This document shows, piece after piece, positions 1-8,731 of a DNA stretch of 64,000 nt (within the stretch, counting starts at the first letter, position 1; each line of letters begins with the position of its first letter). Source of the stretch: Zwartia panacis (GTDB lineage Bacteria; Pseudomonadota; Gammaproteobacteria; Burkholderiales; Burkholderiaceae_B). The translations under genes and the position numbers were made by a program. The notes under the pieces are model-generated. The model searched no databases. It was not told the DNA's origin and saw only the letters and a list, made by a program, of their open reading frames with translations. The DNA is taken from assembly GCF_030410395.1 (NCBI RefSeq), contig NZ_JAUHHF010000006.1, positions 62,001 to 126,000 on the forward strand, written 5' to 3'.

Positions 1-1012
1 AAGAACCGTCTGAGTCAGGGGTATTTGCGTGAGCGACTGAAATGACTGATGGGTGTGGCGCATGTCCCTCTGACATCTGTTCGGATGCTGGCATACGATG
101 TAAGACAGCGACATAATAGGGAGCAGAAACATCAGGTCCGATGCGTAAGCGACGGATCGAGACAATGAATGCGGAAATCAACGACAAGATCACTCTGGGA
201 AGTATGCCGTATGCGACGAGACAGCCCAAGAGCCAACCAGACCACAAACGTCTCGTGACTTCAGCATTGTGATGAGAGAGCGAACCACTGGCACGGATGA
301 GATCTTCGTCGGGTACTGCGAAGCCCAGCCATTGAGGAACCACGGCGAGTCGTCCAACCCATTTCACGAAAACATCCGAAGATAAGACGGTTGTTTCCCA
401 AACAAAATCATACTGGCGGGTTGAGAGTGCAAAGATCATTGCAGCACCTGCTGCCACCATTATCGTGACCCAGATCAGGTGTGTGCAGGTGCTGAACAGC
501 CAGCGTGTCGCATTGGCTTGCCTCCAAACGCTCCACCACGCCTGCACGACTAAGCCGATATTCGGTCCACGCGCAAGCATGAGTGTCAACTTCGGCCATA
601 GCTGTGCGAGCAATCCACCCGAAGCATGAGTTGAGAATATCGTGACACACCATACAATGAGTGAAATGCTGTTCAACCCAAGTAGAACAAAAATAGCTGT
701 CACGATATTCACAGGTTGCGCACTGTTTCCAAGCGAGGCAAAGCCTATACTGGCGCCACTCATTGCTGCAAGGATCAACAATAGGAAAAAAGCTAGCCAT
801 CCTGCTTTACTTAGCTTGTTGACGATTGAAATCAAACCGTTCGATTCGCTTAGTGCTTGGGCGCGACGGACAACTTTTGAGAGGGGAGTGAGTTCATGCT
901 GTGCCAGTCGTCTGGCTTTACTGTCGTCGAGAGGTCCCCATTGACTTTCTCTCAGATGCACCGCTTCGCATAGCCATGCCTGACGAAACGAGATTGGCTC
1001 ACGTTTTTCCAT
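1..1012 (-). CDS. DUF2868 membrane protein (partial, C-terminus outside window)
   Basis: The reverse strand is open from the ATG at 1012 to the window edge, 337 codons with no stop. The N-terminus carries a SFRQAWLCEAVHLRE stretch followed by GPLDD, which I recognise as typical of DUF2868 proteins. There are about four hydrophobic segments, near residues 72-95, 103-130, 170-195 and 255-285, so it is an inner-membrane protein. It starts 7 bases after the stop of the upstream MFS gene, with an AGAAAGAAG ribosome site inside the end of that gene, so the two are probably co-transcribed. In Burkholderiales this family usually sits beside a DUF3482 GTPase gene, which would lie beyond the window. 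Its function is unknown. Confidence 0.8.
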   Translation of the reverse strand, partial: MEKREPISFRQAWLCEAVHLRESQWGPLDDSKARRLAQHELTPLSKVVRRAQALSESNGLISIVNKLSKAGWLAFFLLLILAAMSGASIGFASLGNSAQPVNIVTAIFVLLGLNSISLIVWCVTIFSTHASGGLLAQLWPKLTLMLARGPNIGLVVQAWWSVWRQANATRWLFSTCTHLIWVTIMVAAGAAMIFALSTRQYDFVWETTVLSSDVFVKWVGRLAVVPQWLGFAVPDEDLIRASGSLSHHNAEVTRRLWSGWLLGCLVAYGILPRVILSLISAFIVSIRRLRIGPDVSAPYYVAVLHRMPASEQMSEGHAPHPSVISVAHANTPDSDGS

Positions 1013-1019
1013 GATCGAA

Positions 1020-2306
1020 TTACTTCTTTCTCTGGCGAAGCAGTGCAATACCAACAAACATTGCCGGCAGAGAGCAGACGACAAAACCGATACCGTAATT
1101 GTTCGTCATACCAAGTAAAAGTGAAAAGATCGATGGAGCGGTCAAGGCGCCGACCTGTCCAAAGGAAAGCACTCCTCCAGTCACGGCGCCTCGGGCGCCC
1201 TCTGGTGCAGCACGCGCAGTTTCGGCAAGTAAGACGCCATGCCAGGACAGTGCGGTTGCGCTGATGAGCGTGGCGACGATTCCGACGATGATCGTCGGCC
1301 AACCTTCGCCGCAAATGCTCAGGAGAACCATGCTGATTGCCATGCCGATTGCCAGCGCTGCCATCATGATGCGAGGATGGACATAAGAGCTGCCGAGTAG
1401 CCCCCAAATAATACGTCCCGGGACAGCGACGGCGACGGCGATAGAAAATACAAAGCCGGCGGCGACGAGTGTGTACCCCATTGTTGTCAGGTACACGACG
1501 AAATAGACCGTGAAGATTGTTTGAACAGCATTAAAGGCAAAACATGCAAAAGAGAGATTGCGCAACTCTTTGGTGCCCACTACAGCGCGCAGGGTGTTAC
1601 CGAAATCAGAGAAATGAAATTTGCGAGCGGGATCGCGGTCATCGTCAAATTTCTTGCGTAGTGGTTGAAGCATGAGTGTGAAAACGATACAGGCCAGAGC
1701 GCTGATCAGCATGGTGTAGCGCCAGTTTGACCACTCAGTGATCCTGGGTCCGAGCATACCCGCCAAAAGAAGTCCAGCAGGGACCGCAGTTTGCTTGATT
1801 GAAAATATTAGAGGCAGGTAACGCGGTGGAGAGCAGCGACCCAACAGGTGCGAGCTAGAGGGCGTGGAAACTGCTGCGCCACCACCACTTAACATCGCGG
1901 AGAGGATAAGCGCGATAGGGTGACCGATGGTGGCCAACGCCATCCCTAAAGCAAGGAGGATAAGAGCCAGTTGGCTCATACGCATCGCGCCATAACGCAC
2001 AATGAAACTGCCGCAACCAAGTTGGGTGGAGAGTGCGGCACCCGCTGCAATAGAAAAATAGACACCGATCCATGCCGAGTCAATCAAGAGATCCGCGATG
2101 ATGGCGGGCGCGATCACAGCGGGAAGGGCGCGCCCGATTGCCGCAAAGGTTTGCTGCAAGAACATTGCCACGAGGGCAAGCAGAAGGTGATTCACAAGAA
2201 GGTGTTTAAAGTTAAGTGTTTTGCAAATGAACTGCTGCGATGCAATATCTTGATGAATCGCACCTTTAGGATAACGGAAGTCATAAATATGTGTTGACGC
2301 AGTCAA
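1020..2306 (-). CDS. MFS transporter
   Basis: This is a 428-residue protein with about twelve hydrophobic helices and a basic cytoplasmic loop after helix 2 (RYGAMR), typical of the major facilitator superfamily. It should be an inner-membrane secondary transporter. The substrate cannot be told from sequence. The annotated start is TTG at 2306 with a poor ribosome site. The first 35 residues are hydrophilic and not obviously part of the fold, so a later start is possible (for example the GTG of the VNH codons, near residue 39). The next gene, DUF2868, follows after 7 bases. It is read away from the DUF805 gene, so the promoter should lie in 2307-2368. Confidence 0.8.
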   Translation of the reverse strand: MTASTHIYDFRYPKGAIHQDIASQQFICKTLNFKHLLVNHLLLALVAMFLQQTFAAIGRALPAVIAPAIIADLLIDSAWIGVYFSIAAGAALSTQLGCGSFIVRYGAMRMSQLALILLALGMALATIGHPIALILSAMLSGGGAAVSTPSSSHLLGRCSPPRYLPLIFSIKQTAVPAGLLLAGMLGPRITEWSNWRYTMLISALACIVFTLMLQPLRKKFDDDRDPARKFHFSDFGNTLRAVVGTKELRNLSFACFAFNAVQTIFTVYFVVYLTTMGYTLVAAGFVFSIAVAVAVPGRIIWGLLGSSYVHPRIMMAALAIGMAISMVLLSICGEGWPTIIVGIVATLISATALSWHGVLLAETARAAPEGARGAVTGGVLSFGQVGALTAPSIFSLLLGMTNNYGIGFVVCSLPAMFVGIALLRQRKK

Positions 2307-2368
2307 GACTGATTGTCAATATTAAAACCAACTACGTAATCTAACATCAAATAATCGGGAGAACATCC

Positions 2369-2719
2369 ATGAATTTTTCTACAGCCGTCTCAACCTGTTT
2401 GTCAAAATTTGCCACATTTAGCGGGCGAGCCACGCGCAGCGAGTTTTGGTGGTTTTATTTGTTCACTGTTCTACTGGGCTGGGGAGCAACGATAGTTGGC
2501 GCGCTCGTGCTCGATGGCGGCGCGTTTCTGGGTAATTTGGTCTCCCTCATTTTCCTGATTCCGACATTTGCCGCGGGTAGTCGTCGTTTGCACGATATTG
2601 GTCGTAGTGGCTGGTGGCAACTTTTGGTAATCACCGTTATTGGTGTTTTATTGCTGATCTTTTGGTTTGCTTCGGATAGCGAAAAGGCCGCGAATAAATA
2701 TGGCGAATACACACCTTGA
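2369..2719 (+). CDS. DUF805 family small membrane protein
   Basis: This is a 116-residue integral membrane protein of the YhaH/DUF805 family. It shows the family hallmarks: GRATRSEFWWF at residues 19-29 before the first helix, and AGSRRLHDIGRSGWW near residues 69-83. There are three to four hydrophobic segments. A CGGGAGA ribosome site precedes the ATG. The molecular function of this family is not established. It stands alone, divergent from the MFS gene and convergent with the MetX-like gene 17 bases downstream. Confidence 0.88.
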   Translation: MNFSTAVSTCLSKFATFSGRATRSEFWWFYLFTVLLGWGATIVGALVLDGGAFLGNLVSLIFLIPTFAAGSRRLHDIGRSGWWQLLVITVIGVLLLIFWFASDSEKAANKYGEYTP

Positions 2720-2736
2720 TTCAAATATCAGTCAGG

Positions 2737-3771
2737 CTAATGATTGGGTAGCTTCAAAAAATTTCTGACTGTTTGATGAATGAAATGTGTTTGACTGGAG
2801 CCGAGTAACGCTCTCCATGCAAGATGGCCTTTGTTCGAGTCGACGGGCGCGTAGGTTGCGCCCACCAGTCGTTCTGCGAGCTGTTTGGCACCTTCCAGGC
2901 TTAAGAGCCTCTCCTGCGTGCAAGGAATCAAAAGTGTTTTCGCGGTCAAGCGCTCAAGTGCGTCGTTCAAGCTTGAATTAAACGGCGCGCTGACATCGTG
3001 ATTGGAGGATGCCTGATAACGTTTGAGTAAGCTCCAGGCATCCCAGCGGGCAAACCAGTCTGCCGATGCTTGGGCCTCGAGTTCAAGCGTGTTGAAATCC
3101 GTCTTGGCAATATAGTCATCTGTCACGGTCCAGGCAAAGTAGTGTTTGCCAGCGAGTTTCAGTCCGTTAATTGGATTGATTGTGTATTGGCCGTCGTTCC
3201 AGTGTGGATCAAGTTTTACGATGTCAATCATTCGCTGGGTCGCGAGTTTAAAGCTATGGCTCGCATGCCAGTCAGGTACTAAAAGCACAGCATTTTTTAC
3301 CATTTCAGGATAATGAATCATCCATTCCAAGGCCTGAAATGCACCCATGGACGCACCGGCCAGTACGGCGATGGCCTGATTGCCCAGACCCAGACCTTTT
3401 TTCACAAGTTGGACTTGGGCGTGCACCATATCCCGGATTGAGTAGTCTGGAAAGTTTGCGCCTAAGCCGTCCGCGGGACTCGAAGAGGTGCCACCCCCAA
3501 TCGCATCAGTACTGACGACGCAATAATGATCTGTGTCGTACGCTCTGCCTGGTCCGATATGCTCGATTACGCTGTGCCTGACATTGCCAGTGCCGGGGAG
3601 AACAAGTAAAAGATTATCTCGCTGCTCATTGAGCGCACCATAACAGACATAACCAATCCTGAGCTCGGGGAGGGTCTGACCGGACTCGAAAGTGAAGTTT
3701 TGCAGCGTGAAGATACCTTCTTGGGCATTTGGACGAGTCATGTCAGTAGTCATTGGAGTTTGCTGAATCAT
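2737..3771 (-). CDS. MetX-like alpha/beta-hydrolase (homoserine O-acetyltransferase family)
   Basis: A 344-residue alpha/beta-hydrolase of the homoserine O-acetyltransferase superfamily. The nucleophile elbow is GASMG with Ser141 and the catalytic His is His316 in NKGHLAW. The usual catalytic Asp (TDLLxP-type motif) appears to be replaced by Glu287 in TQERLL. It is probably cytoplasmic, as no signal peptide is seen. The family covers true MetX enzymes and many uncharacterised hydrolases. The absence of a MetW partner and the Glu substitution argue against a housekeeping MetX. It is divergent from the gamma-glutamyltransferase at 3854, so they share a control region of about 80 bases. Confidence 0.75.
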   Translation of the reverse strand: MIQQTPMTTDMTRPNAQEGIFTLQNFTFESGQTLPELRIGYVCYGALNEQRDNLLLVLPGTGNVRHSVIEHIGPGRAYDTDHYCVVSTDAIGGGTSSSPADGLGANFPDYSIRDMVHAQVQLVKKGLGLGNQAIAVLAGASMGAFQALEWMIHYPEMVKNAVLLVPDWHASHSFKLATQRMIDIVKLDPHWNDGQYTINPINGLKLAGKHYFAWTVTDDYIAKTDFNTLELEAQASADWFARWDAWSLLKRYQASSNHDVSAPFNSSLNDALERLTAKTLLIPCTQERLLSLEGAKQLAERLVGATYAPVDSNKGHLAWRALLGSSQTHFIHQTVRNFLKLPNH

Positions 3772-3853
3772 TTGTGGCTTTCAATGTATGCCTGCTTGAT
3801 CCATTTGTAAATCGTGTTAATTTTTTAAAAACGATTAGAAATCAGGAGATGTC

Positions 3854-5455
3854 ATGAAGGGAGTCGTTGTATGCCCACAGCCTCGCGCGGCAGAGGTGGG
3901 CGCTGAAATTCTTGAGCAAGGTGGAAACGCTTTTGATGCAGCGCTTGCGACTGCATTTTCTCAAATGGTCAATGATCCCTTCATGTGTGGATTAGGCGGG
4001 ATGGGAACGCTGCACTATTACCATGCGCAAAGCGGTCGTAGTGGCATGATCGATTTTTATAATCGGGCGGGCTCCAAGGTTCGTCCCGATATGTGGGAAA
4101 AAGACTGCAAGGGCCGCACACCGATTTCCGGCTACAGCTTGTTCGATGATTTCAGAAGCGAAATTGGTTATACCGCAATCATGACACCCGGTACGCCCGC
4201 GGGTCTCGGCTTGTTTCATGAGAAGCTCGGCTCGATGCCTTGGGCGGATCTGATTGCTCCAGCCATCGCACAGGCCAATGAAGGGATTGTCGTGACTCCC
4301 AATGCCGCGAGCGTTTGGAGTGGTTATGCCCAACCCGGTATTCCGGACGGTCTCACGCGTATTCGTAAAACAGCTGAATGTGCGCGGGTGTATTTACATC
4401 CAGATGGACGTTTGTTTAAGGTCGGTGACGTCATGAGACTGCCTGACTATGCCCGAACATTGGAGCGACTGGCAAAAGGTGGCTGGCGTGAATTTCACCA
4501 AGGCTCGCTCGGCGATGAAATCGCCAGAGATCTGGAAATGAATGGAGCCTTTGTGACCCGGCAGGACCTGGCAGACTATCAGCCTGAGGAAAGTGCTCCT
4601 TTGGTCGGTCATTATCGTGGTTATGAAGTGCGATCCAATCCACCTCCTGGCAGCGGCGCGACGCTGATCGAAATGTTGCAGATTCTTGAGCATTTTGACT
4701 TAAGCTCGTTTGAGCACGGATCGACCCGTCACCTGGATTTAGTTGCACGCGCGATGGCTGCCGCGCACGTTGACCGCAATGCATATTTAGGAGATCCTCG
4801 TTTTGCTGAGGTGCCCACAGATATGTTGATCTCCAAGAGACGCGCGGCTTATTGGGCAGAGAGAATCAAGAGCGGACACTATGCTGGCGGACAAGAAGAG
4901 GCTCCCCCAGGTTGCACCACGCATGTGTGTGTTATGGATGCTGCGGGAAACGCCGTTTCGATGACGCATACGCTTGGTACCGCTGCGGGTGTCGTGACGC
5001 CTGGCTTGGGATTCAACTACAACAATTCAATGAAATTGTTTGATCCAGTGCCGAATAAAAAGAATTCGATGGCACCTGGAAAAGCTCGCACGACAGGGAT
5101 GGTACCAACGATGTTACTCAAGGACGGCAAGCCCGTTTTGTTAGCGGGTGCACCAGGTGGTAGCGTCATTATCAGTGCCACCTTGCAGTCCATTTTGAAT
5201 GTGGTGGATTTTGGCATGTCGCCTGTGGAGGCTGTGACAGTCCCGCGGATACATTGCGAAGGACTGGGCATCCATGCGACCGTGCCACGTTCGGTGATTC
5301 AGGAGTTGCGGGCACTTGGGCACAAGGTGCATCAGAGCGCGCATAGCTTTGAGCCAAGCATGTCGCGCGCCCACGTGATTTCGACGATTGGAGGCCGCAT
5401 GCGCGGTGGTGCAGATCCACGAGGTGGAGCAGGTGTTGTGTATGCGAGATCCTGA
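3854..5455 (+). CDS. gamma-glutamyltransferase family protein
   Basis: A 533-residue Ntn-hydrolase of the gamma-glutamyltranspeptidase family. The N-terminal NAFDAALA and GLGGMG segments belong to the large subunit. The autoprocessing site is GCTTHVCVMD with the expected catalytic Thr355, which becomes the N-terminus of the small subunit. AGAPGGS near residue 435 is the conserved glycine loop of the small subunit. No signal peptide is present, so unlike classical periplasmic GGT it is probably cytoplasmic. Such proteins may hydrolyse gamma-glutamyl or related amide bonds; the substrate is unknown. A CAGGAG ribosome site precedes the ATG. It converges on the membrane-protein gene with only 11 bases between stops. 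Confidence 0.88.
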   Translation: MKGVVVCPQPRAAEVGAEILEQGGNAFDAALATAFSQMVNDPFMCGLGGMGTLHYYHAQSGRSGMIDFYNRAGSKVRPDMWEKDCKGRTPISGYSLFDDFRSEIGYTAIMTPGTPAGLGLFHEKLGSMPWADLIAPAIAQANEGIVVTPNAASVWSGYAQPGIPDGLTRIRKTAECARVYLHPDGRLFKVGDVMRLPDYARTLERLAKGGWREFHQGSLGDEIARDLEMNGAFVTRQDLADYQPEESAPLVGHYRGYEVRSNPPPGSGATLIEMLQILEHFDLSSFEHGSTRHLDLVARAMAAAHVDRNAYLGDPRFAEVPTDMLISKRRAAYWAERIKSGHYAGGQEEAPPGCTTHVCVMDAAGNAVSMTHTLGTAAGVVTPGLGFNYNNSMKLFDPVPNKKNSMAPGKARTTGMVPTMLLKDGKPVLLAGAPGGSVIISATLQSILNVVDFGMSPVEAVTVPRIHCEGLGIHATVPRSVIQELRALGHKVHQSAHSFEPSMSRAHVISTIGGRMRGGADPRGGAGVVYARS

Positions 5456-5466
5456 AAACTTGCAGA

Positions 5467-6660
5467 TCAGACTAGCGCCTTGAATAGTGTTGTCAAAATT
5501 GTCATCAGCGGGATTTGAGTCGCGGCCACAATGATCATTGGCAATGCTATTGGCACGATAATCGGCATGATGCAGCTCTTGCCGATCGGGATCATGCGCA
5601 TGTTTTTTACTGCGGCATAAATCGTCTCGATATCCGCGGAGGGACCTAGTTCAGGCGAATCCAGGATGTCTCGTTCGCCAATATTTTGACCCAGAATCCA
5701 TTTTTGATGAACAAGTCGACCGTGCTCCGACAGAAGGGCACTATATTCGCGCATCGCTTTTTTGCGCGTAGAGATCATCTTTGCAGAAAATACAAAAAGT
5801 GGCGCTAGAACCGTGAGACCCCAAAGTACTGCAAAAGAGAGTAGAGGGAGTTTCAATGTTTCGAGTGCGATCTGATGAAAAAGCGAATCATGTATCCAAC
5901 GGGAAGCCAGAACGGCTGACATGGCGAGAGTCACAAGAACAAAAGCTTTGGGAAGTTTTTGTAAAAAGCCTAAACCTCCCATAGCGTCCGGGTGTGCGGG
6001 AACAAGCGCGAGATCAAGTTTTGAAAAAAGATAAAAAAGTCTGAATATCAAACCGATGCGCCATAACCAGCCAAGTAACAAGATCGTAAAGACAGGTCTC
6101 ACAACATAAAGAAACCACCAGCCACCGAAACCCAAGCCCGCATCGAGGGTGGCCCAGGAGAGTTCGTGTTCGTGAATACTGTTTGGCACACCGATGAGCC
6201 ACAAGAGCGTCAGAGCAAAGACGATCACCCAGGGAAATGCTTTGTCGCGCAGGTCGGTCGTGTCTTTGATGATCTGAACAAAGCGATCGCGCTGACTATC
6301 GATGATCAGGCCGTTTTCAATAAATTGTGCGACGATTGTTCGCACAACTCTGAGTGCCATTCCTTCAGCCAAAATGAGCAAAGGAATCGCGACAAGACAT
6401 CGGACATGCACGCCATAGTGTGCCAGGAGTGGTTCGCCTGACGCGCGATCAAGCAGGCGACTTTCCAGTGCGGCCCAAATCACGATCGGCAACCAGGTGA
6501 ACATCGCGAAAAACAACGCACGCCTCGCGACGCCCAGGCCATTGTCGGGTGCCAGACCGATCCTCCTTTGCCAGCGGATCGGTAAATCATTTCTGACTAT
6601 GATGAAATCAATAGGATCTGCAGAGGAGCTTGATTTTTGGTCTTTCATTGATGGATTCAC
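5467..6660 (-). CDS. uncharacterised multi-spanning membrane protein
   Basis: A 397-residue protein of no family I recognise. It has about six to eight hydrophobic segments (near residues 47-65, 85-105, 140-162, 185-215, 240-260, 275-300 and 360-395). A charged, probably cytoplasmic stretch lies near residues 305-350, between the helices (ISTRKKAMREYSALL). It follows the gamma-glutamyltransferase at 6676 by 15 bases on the same strand and is probably its operon partner. The start may be the GTG at 6660 or the in-frame ATG at 6648; neither has a strong ribosome site. A role in moving the substrate or product of the neighbouring enzyme is inference from position only. Confidence 0.7.
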   Translation of the reverse strand: MNPSMKDQKSSSSADPIDFIIVRNDLPIRWQRRIGLAPDNGLGVARRALFFAMFTWLPIVIWAALESRLLDRASGEPLLAHYGVHVRCLVAIPLLILAEGMALRVVRTIVAQFIENGLIIDSQRDRFVQIIKDTTDLRDKAFPWVIVFALTLLWLIGVPNSIHEHELSWATLDAGLGFGGWWFLYVVRPVFTILLLGWLWRIGLIFRLFYLFSKLDLALVPAHPDAMGGLGFLQKLPKAFVLVTLAMSAVLASRWIHDSLFHQIALETLKLPLLSFAVLWGLTVLAPLFVFSAKMISTRKKAMREYSALLSEHGRLVHQKWILGQNIGERDILDSPELGPSADIETIYAAVKNMRMIPIGKSCIMPIIVPIALPMIIVAATQIPLMTILTTLFKALV

Positions 6661-6675
6661 TCAGTCTTGGTGTTC

Positions 6676-8514
6676 TCAACGCCCAACAGCATAACCTTGC
6701 ATGCCACGTGGGTTGGCCCCGGCACGCAAAACGAGTTGGCCATTGAGTCCTGTTTCGCGGGTACAAGCGGAGATGCGTCCCTCGGACCATGCCGTACCGA
6801 CTTTAACGTCATGACCTGCTTGCTTGAGACGTTCAATCGTATCTTGCGGCATTCGTGCTTCAAGCGTCATTTTGTTGAGCGTGGTCGTGCGCGGCCAAAA
6901 AGAAGAGGGGTAGTGGTCCAAGTGCCATGATGGCGCTTCAATGGCTTCCTGTAAATTCATGCCATACAAAGCATGGCGTAAAAAGAAAATCAAGGTCCAC
7001 TGATCTTGTTGATCGCCACCGGGTGTCCCAAAAGCCATATAAGGTTTGCCATCTCGCAAGGCCATTGACGGTGATAGGGTCGTGGTCGGACGCTTGCCGG
7101 GTTGCAGCTGACTCGCCAATCCTTCACCCATCCAGGTCATTTGCAGGCGGGTATTGATGGAGAAACCGAGCGCTGGAATCACTGGGCTCGAAGACAACCA
7201 GCCGCCCGAGGGGGTGGCTGAAACCATATTGCCTTGCTGATCGATCACGCTTAGGTGACAAGTATCCCCAACAAAGATTTCTTTTTCTGCCCACTCGCGC
7301 ACGGGAGGTAAGGCAGCAAATGTGGGTTCGCCAATACCATAGCGCGTATCAGAAATTGACAAAATGCGTTCACCCAGACTGAGATCTGGCATCGCAGGCT
7401 GACGGCCATCGGGTTGACCCGGTCTGATTGAATTTGACGCTTGAGCCGCTATTTGCGCAAAGCGCTCCTTGCCATAATCCGAACTTAGCATTGCCTGAAG
7501 TGGTACATCGACAAAATCCGGATCTCCGAGCCAGACCATGCGATCAGCAAGCGCGAGCTTGGCGGCCTCGGCGACATGGTGCACAAACTCGAAGGAGTCG
7601 GGAGCGTGTTTTTGCAGTTCAGCATGTCGCAGGATGGTCAGTTGCTGCAAGAAAGTCGCACCTTGTGACCAGGGGCCGCATTTTGCAACGGTGTAACGGC
7701 CAAATTCTGCTGTGATGGGATCGTCGTACGTCGCCTGCCAGTTGGCCATGTCTTCATAACGCAACAGGCCTTTATTGCGTTGACCGGTGGTATCTCTGAT
7801 CTCTGCGTGCGTGTAGTAATCGTCAATTGCGCGCGCAACGAAGCCCCGGTACCAGACATCAAGCGCAGCTTCAATTTGTTTAACCCGATCTGAACCGCCT
7901 TGAGACTGAGCTTGCTCAATAATTTTTCGGTAGGTTTTTGCGATCGCGGTTGATTGAAACAGAGCGCCCGGAGCAGGCACTTTGTCCTGAGGTAGCCAAA
8001 CATCCCGGGAGCTATGCCATTCCGCGCGAAATAAATCCTGTACGGCAGTAATCGCTTGCACGATTCGTGGCACGAGAGGAAAGCCATTTTCGGCATAACT
8101 GATCGCGGGCGCCAGCACTTCGGCCAAAGTCATGGTGCCGTAATCTTTCAACATCGTGAGCCAAGCACCCCAGGCTCCGGGAACCGTTGCAGGCAGAAGA
8201 CCAATGCCAGGAATCAGCTCTAACCCTTTTTGGCGAAAGAATTCGGGTGTGGCCAATGCGGGCGCGCAGCCCTGACCACAGATGACGCGCATGCGCTGCT
8301 CTTTTTCACTCCACAAAATGAGCGGAACTTCGCCACCAGGACCGTTCAGATGGGGCTCGACGATCTGAAGCACAAAGCCACCCGCTACAGCGGCATCAAA
8401 GGCATTGCCTCCTCGCTCAAGAATAGACATGGCTGTCTGAGAGGCGAGCCAGTGAGTGGAAGAAACCACACCAAATGTTCCAATAATTTCCGGGCGGGTG
8501 GTAAATGAATCCAT
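6676..8514 (-). CDS. gamma-glutamyltransferase family protein
   Basis: A 612-residue second member of the gamma-glutamyltranspeptidase family, only distantly like the copy at 3854. The processing site is VGDTCHLSVID with the likely catalytic Thr418. GTPGGDQQ near residue 523 is the conserved small-subunit glycine loop. No signal peptide is seen, which points to a cytoplasmic enzyme. Members with the GDTCH form include amide hydrolases as well as transpeptidases, so the substrate is open. It heads a two-gene unit with the membrane protein at 5467. The upstream region 8515-8731 is shared with the divergent TRAP receptor gene. Confidence 0.87.
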   Translation of the reverse strand: MDSFTTRPEIIGTFGVVSSTHWLASQTAMSILERGGNAFDAAVAGGFVLQIVEPHLNGPGGEVPLILWSEKEQRMRVICGQGCAPALATPEFFRQKGLELIPGIGLLPATVPGAWGAWLTMLKDYGTMTLAEVLAPAISYAENGFPLVPRIVQAITAVQDLFRAEWHSSRDVWLPQDKVPAPGALFQSTAIAKTYRKIIEQAQSQGGSDRVKQIEAALDVWYRGFVARAIDDYYTHAEIRDTTGQRNKGLLRYEDMANWQATYDDPITAEFGRYTVAKCGPWSQGATFLQQLTILRHAELQKHAPDSFEFVHHVAEAAKLALADRMVWLGDPDFVDVPLQAMLSSDYGKERFAQIAAQASNSIRPGQPDGRQPAMPDLSLGERILSISDTRYGIGEPTFAALPPVREWAEKEIFVGDTCHLSVIDQQGNMVSATPSGGWLSSSPVIPALGFSINTRLQMTWMGEGLASQLQPGKRPTTTLSPSMALRDGKPYMAFGTPGGDQQDQWTLIFFLRHALYGMNLQEAIEAPSWHLDHYPSSFWPRTTTLNKMTLEARMPQDTIERLKQAGHDVKVGTAWSEGRISACTRETGLNGQLVLRAGANPRGMQGYAVGR

Positions 8515-8633
8515 GACTTGGCCTAGGGTGATTTGAAGATCAGGTAAATAATGCCGACAATCGAAGAATATTAATATGTATTGAGGAGCTGGCTTGCACG
8601 GCTTGAATGGGAATCGAGCTCAGCATCTCGGAG

Positions 8634-8681
8634 AAAACCTAGGGTTTTCCTAGGTTTTGCTTTGAGCAGGCGCAATATAAT
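8634..8681 (+). promoter_or_regulatory. perfect 10-bp palindrome followed by a -10-like element
   Basis: AAAACCTAGG at 8634-8643 and CCTAGGTTTT at 8649-8658 form a perfect inverted repeat with a 5-base spacer. TATAAT lies at 8676-8681, about 50 bases before the TRAP receptor start. The palindrome would overlap the expected -35 region, where no good -35 hexamer is visible. This fits a regulator-controlled promoter for the receptor gene. It is too far from a T-tract to act as a terminator. The cognate regulator is not in the window. Confidence 0.5.
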
Positions 8682-8731
8682 CGTGGTTGATTTAACAATT
8701 TTTCTATTTTTGGTACGACGGAGACTCCGCC

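Noticed and set aside
408-800. Minus-strand frame of 130 codons and plus-strand frame at 642-944
   Set aside because: Both are out of frame with the DUF2868 gene, which stays open from 1012 to the window edge and has family motifs.
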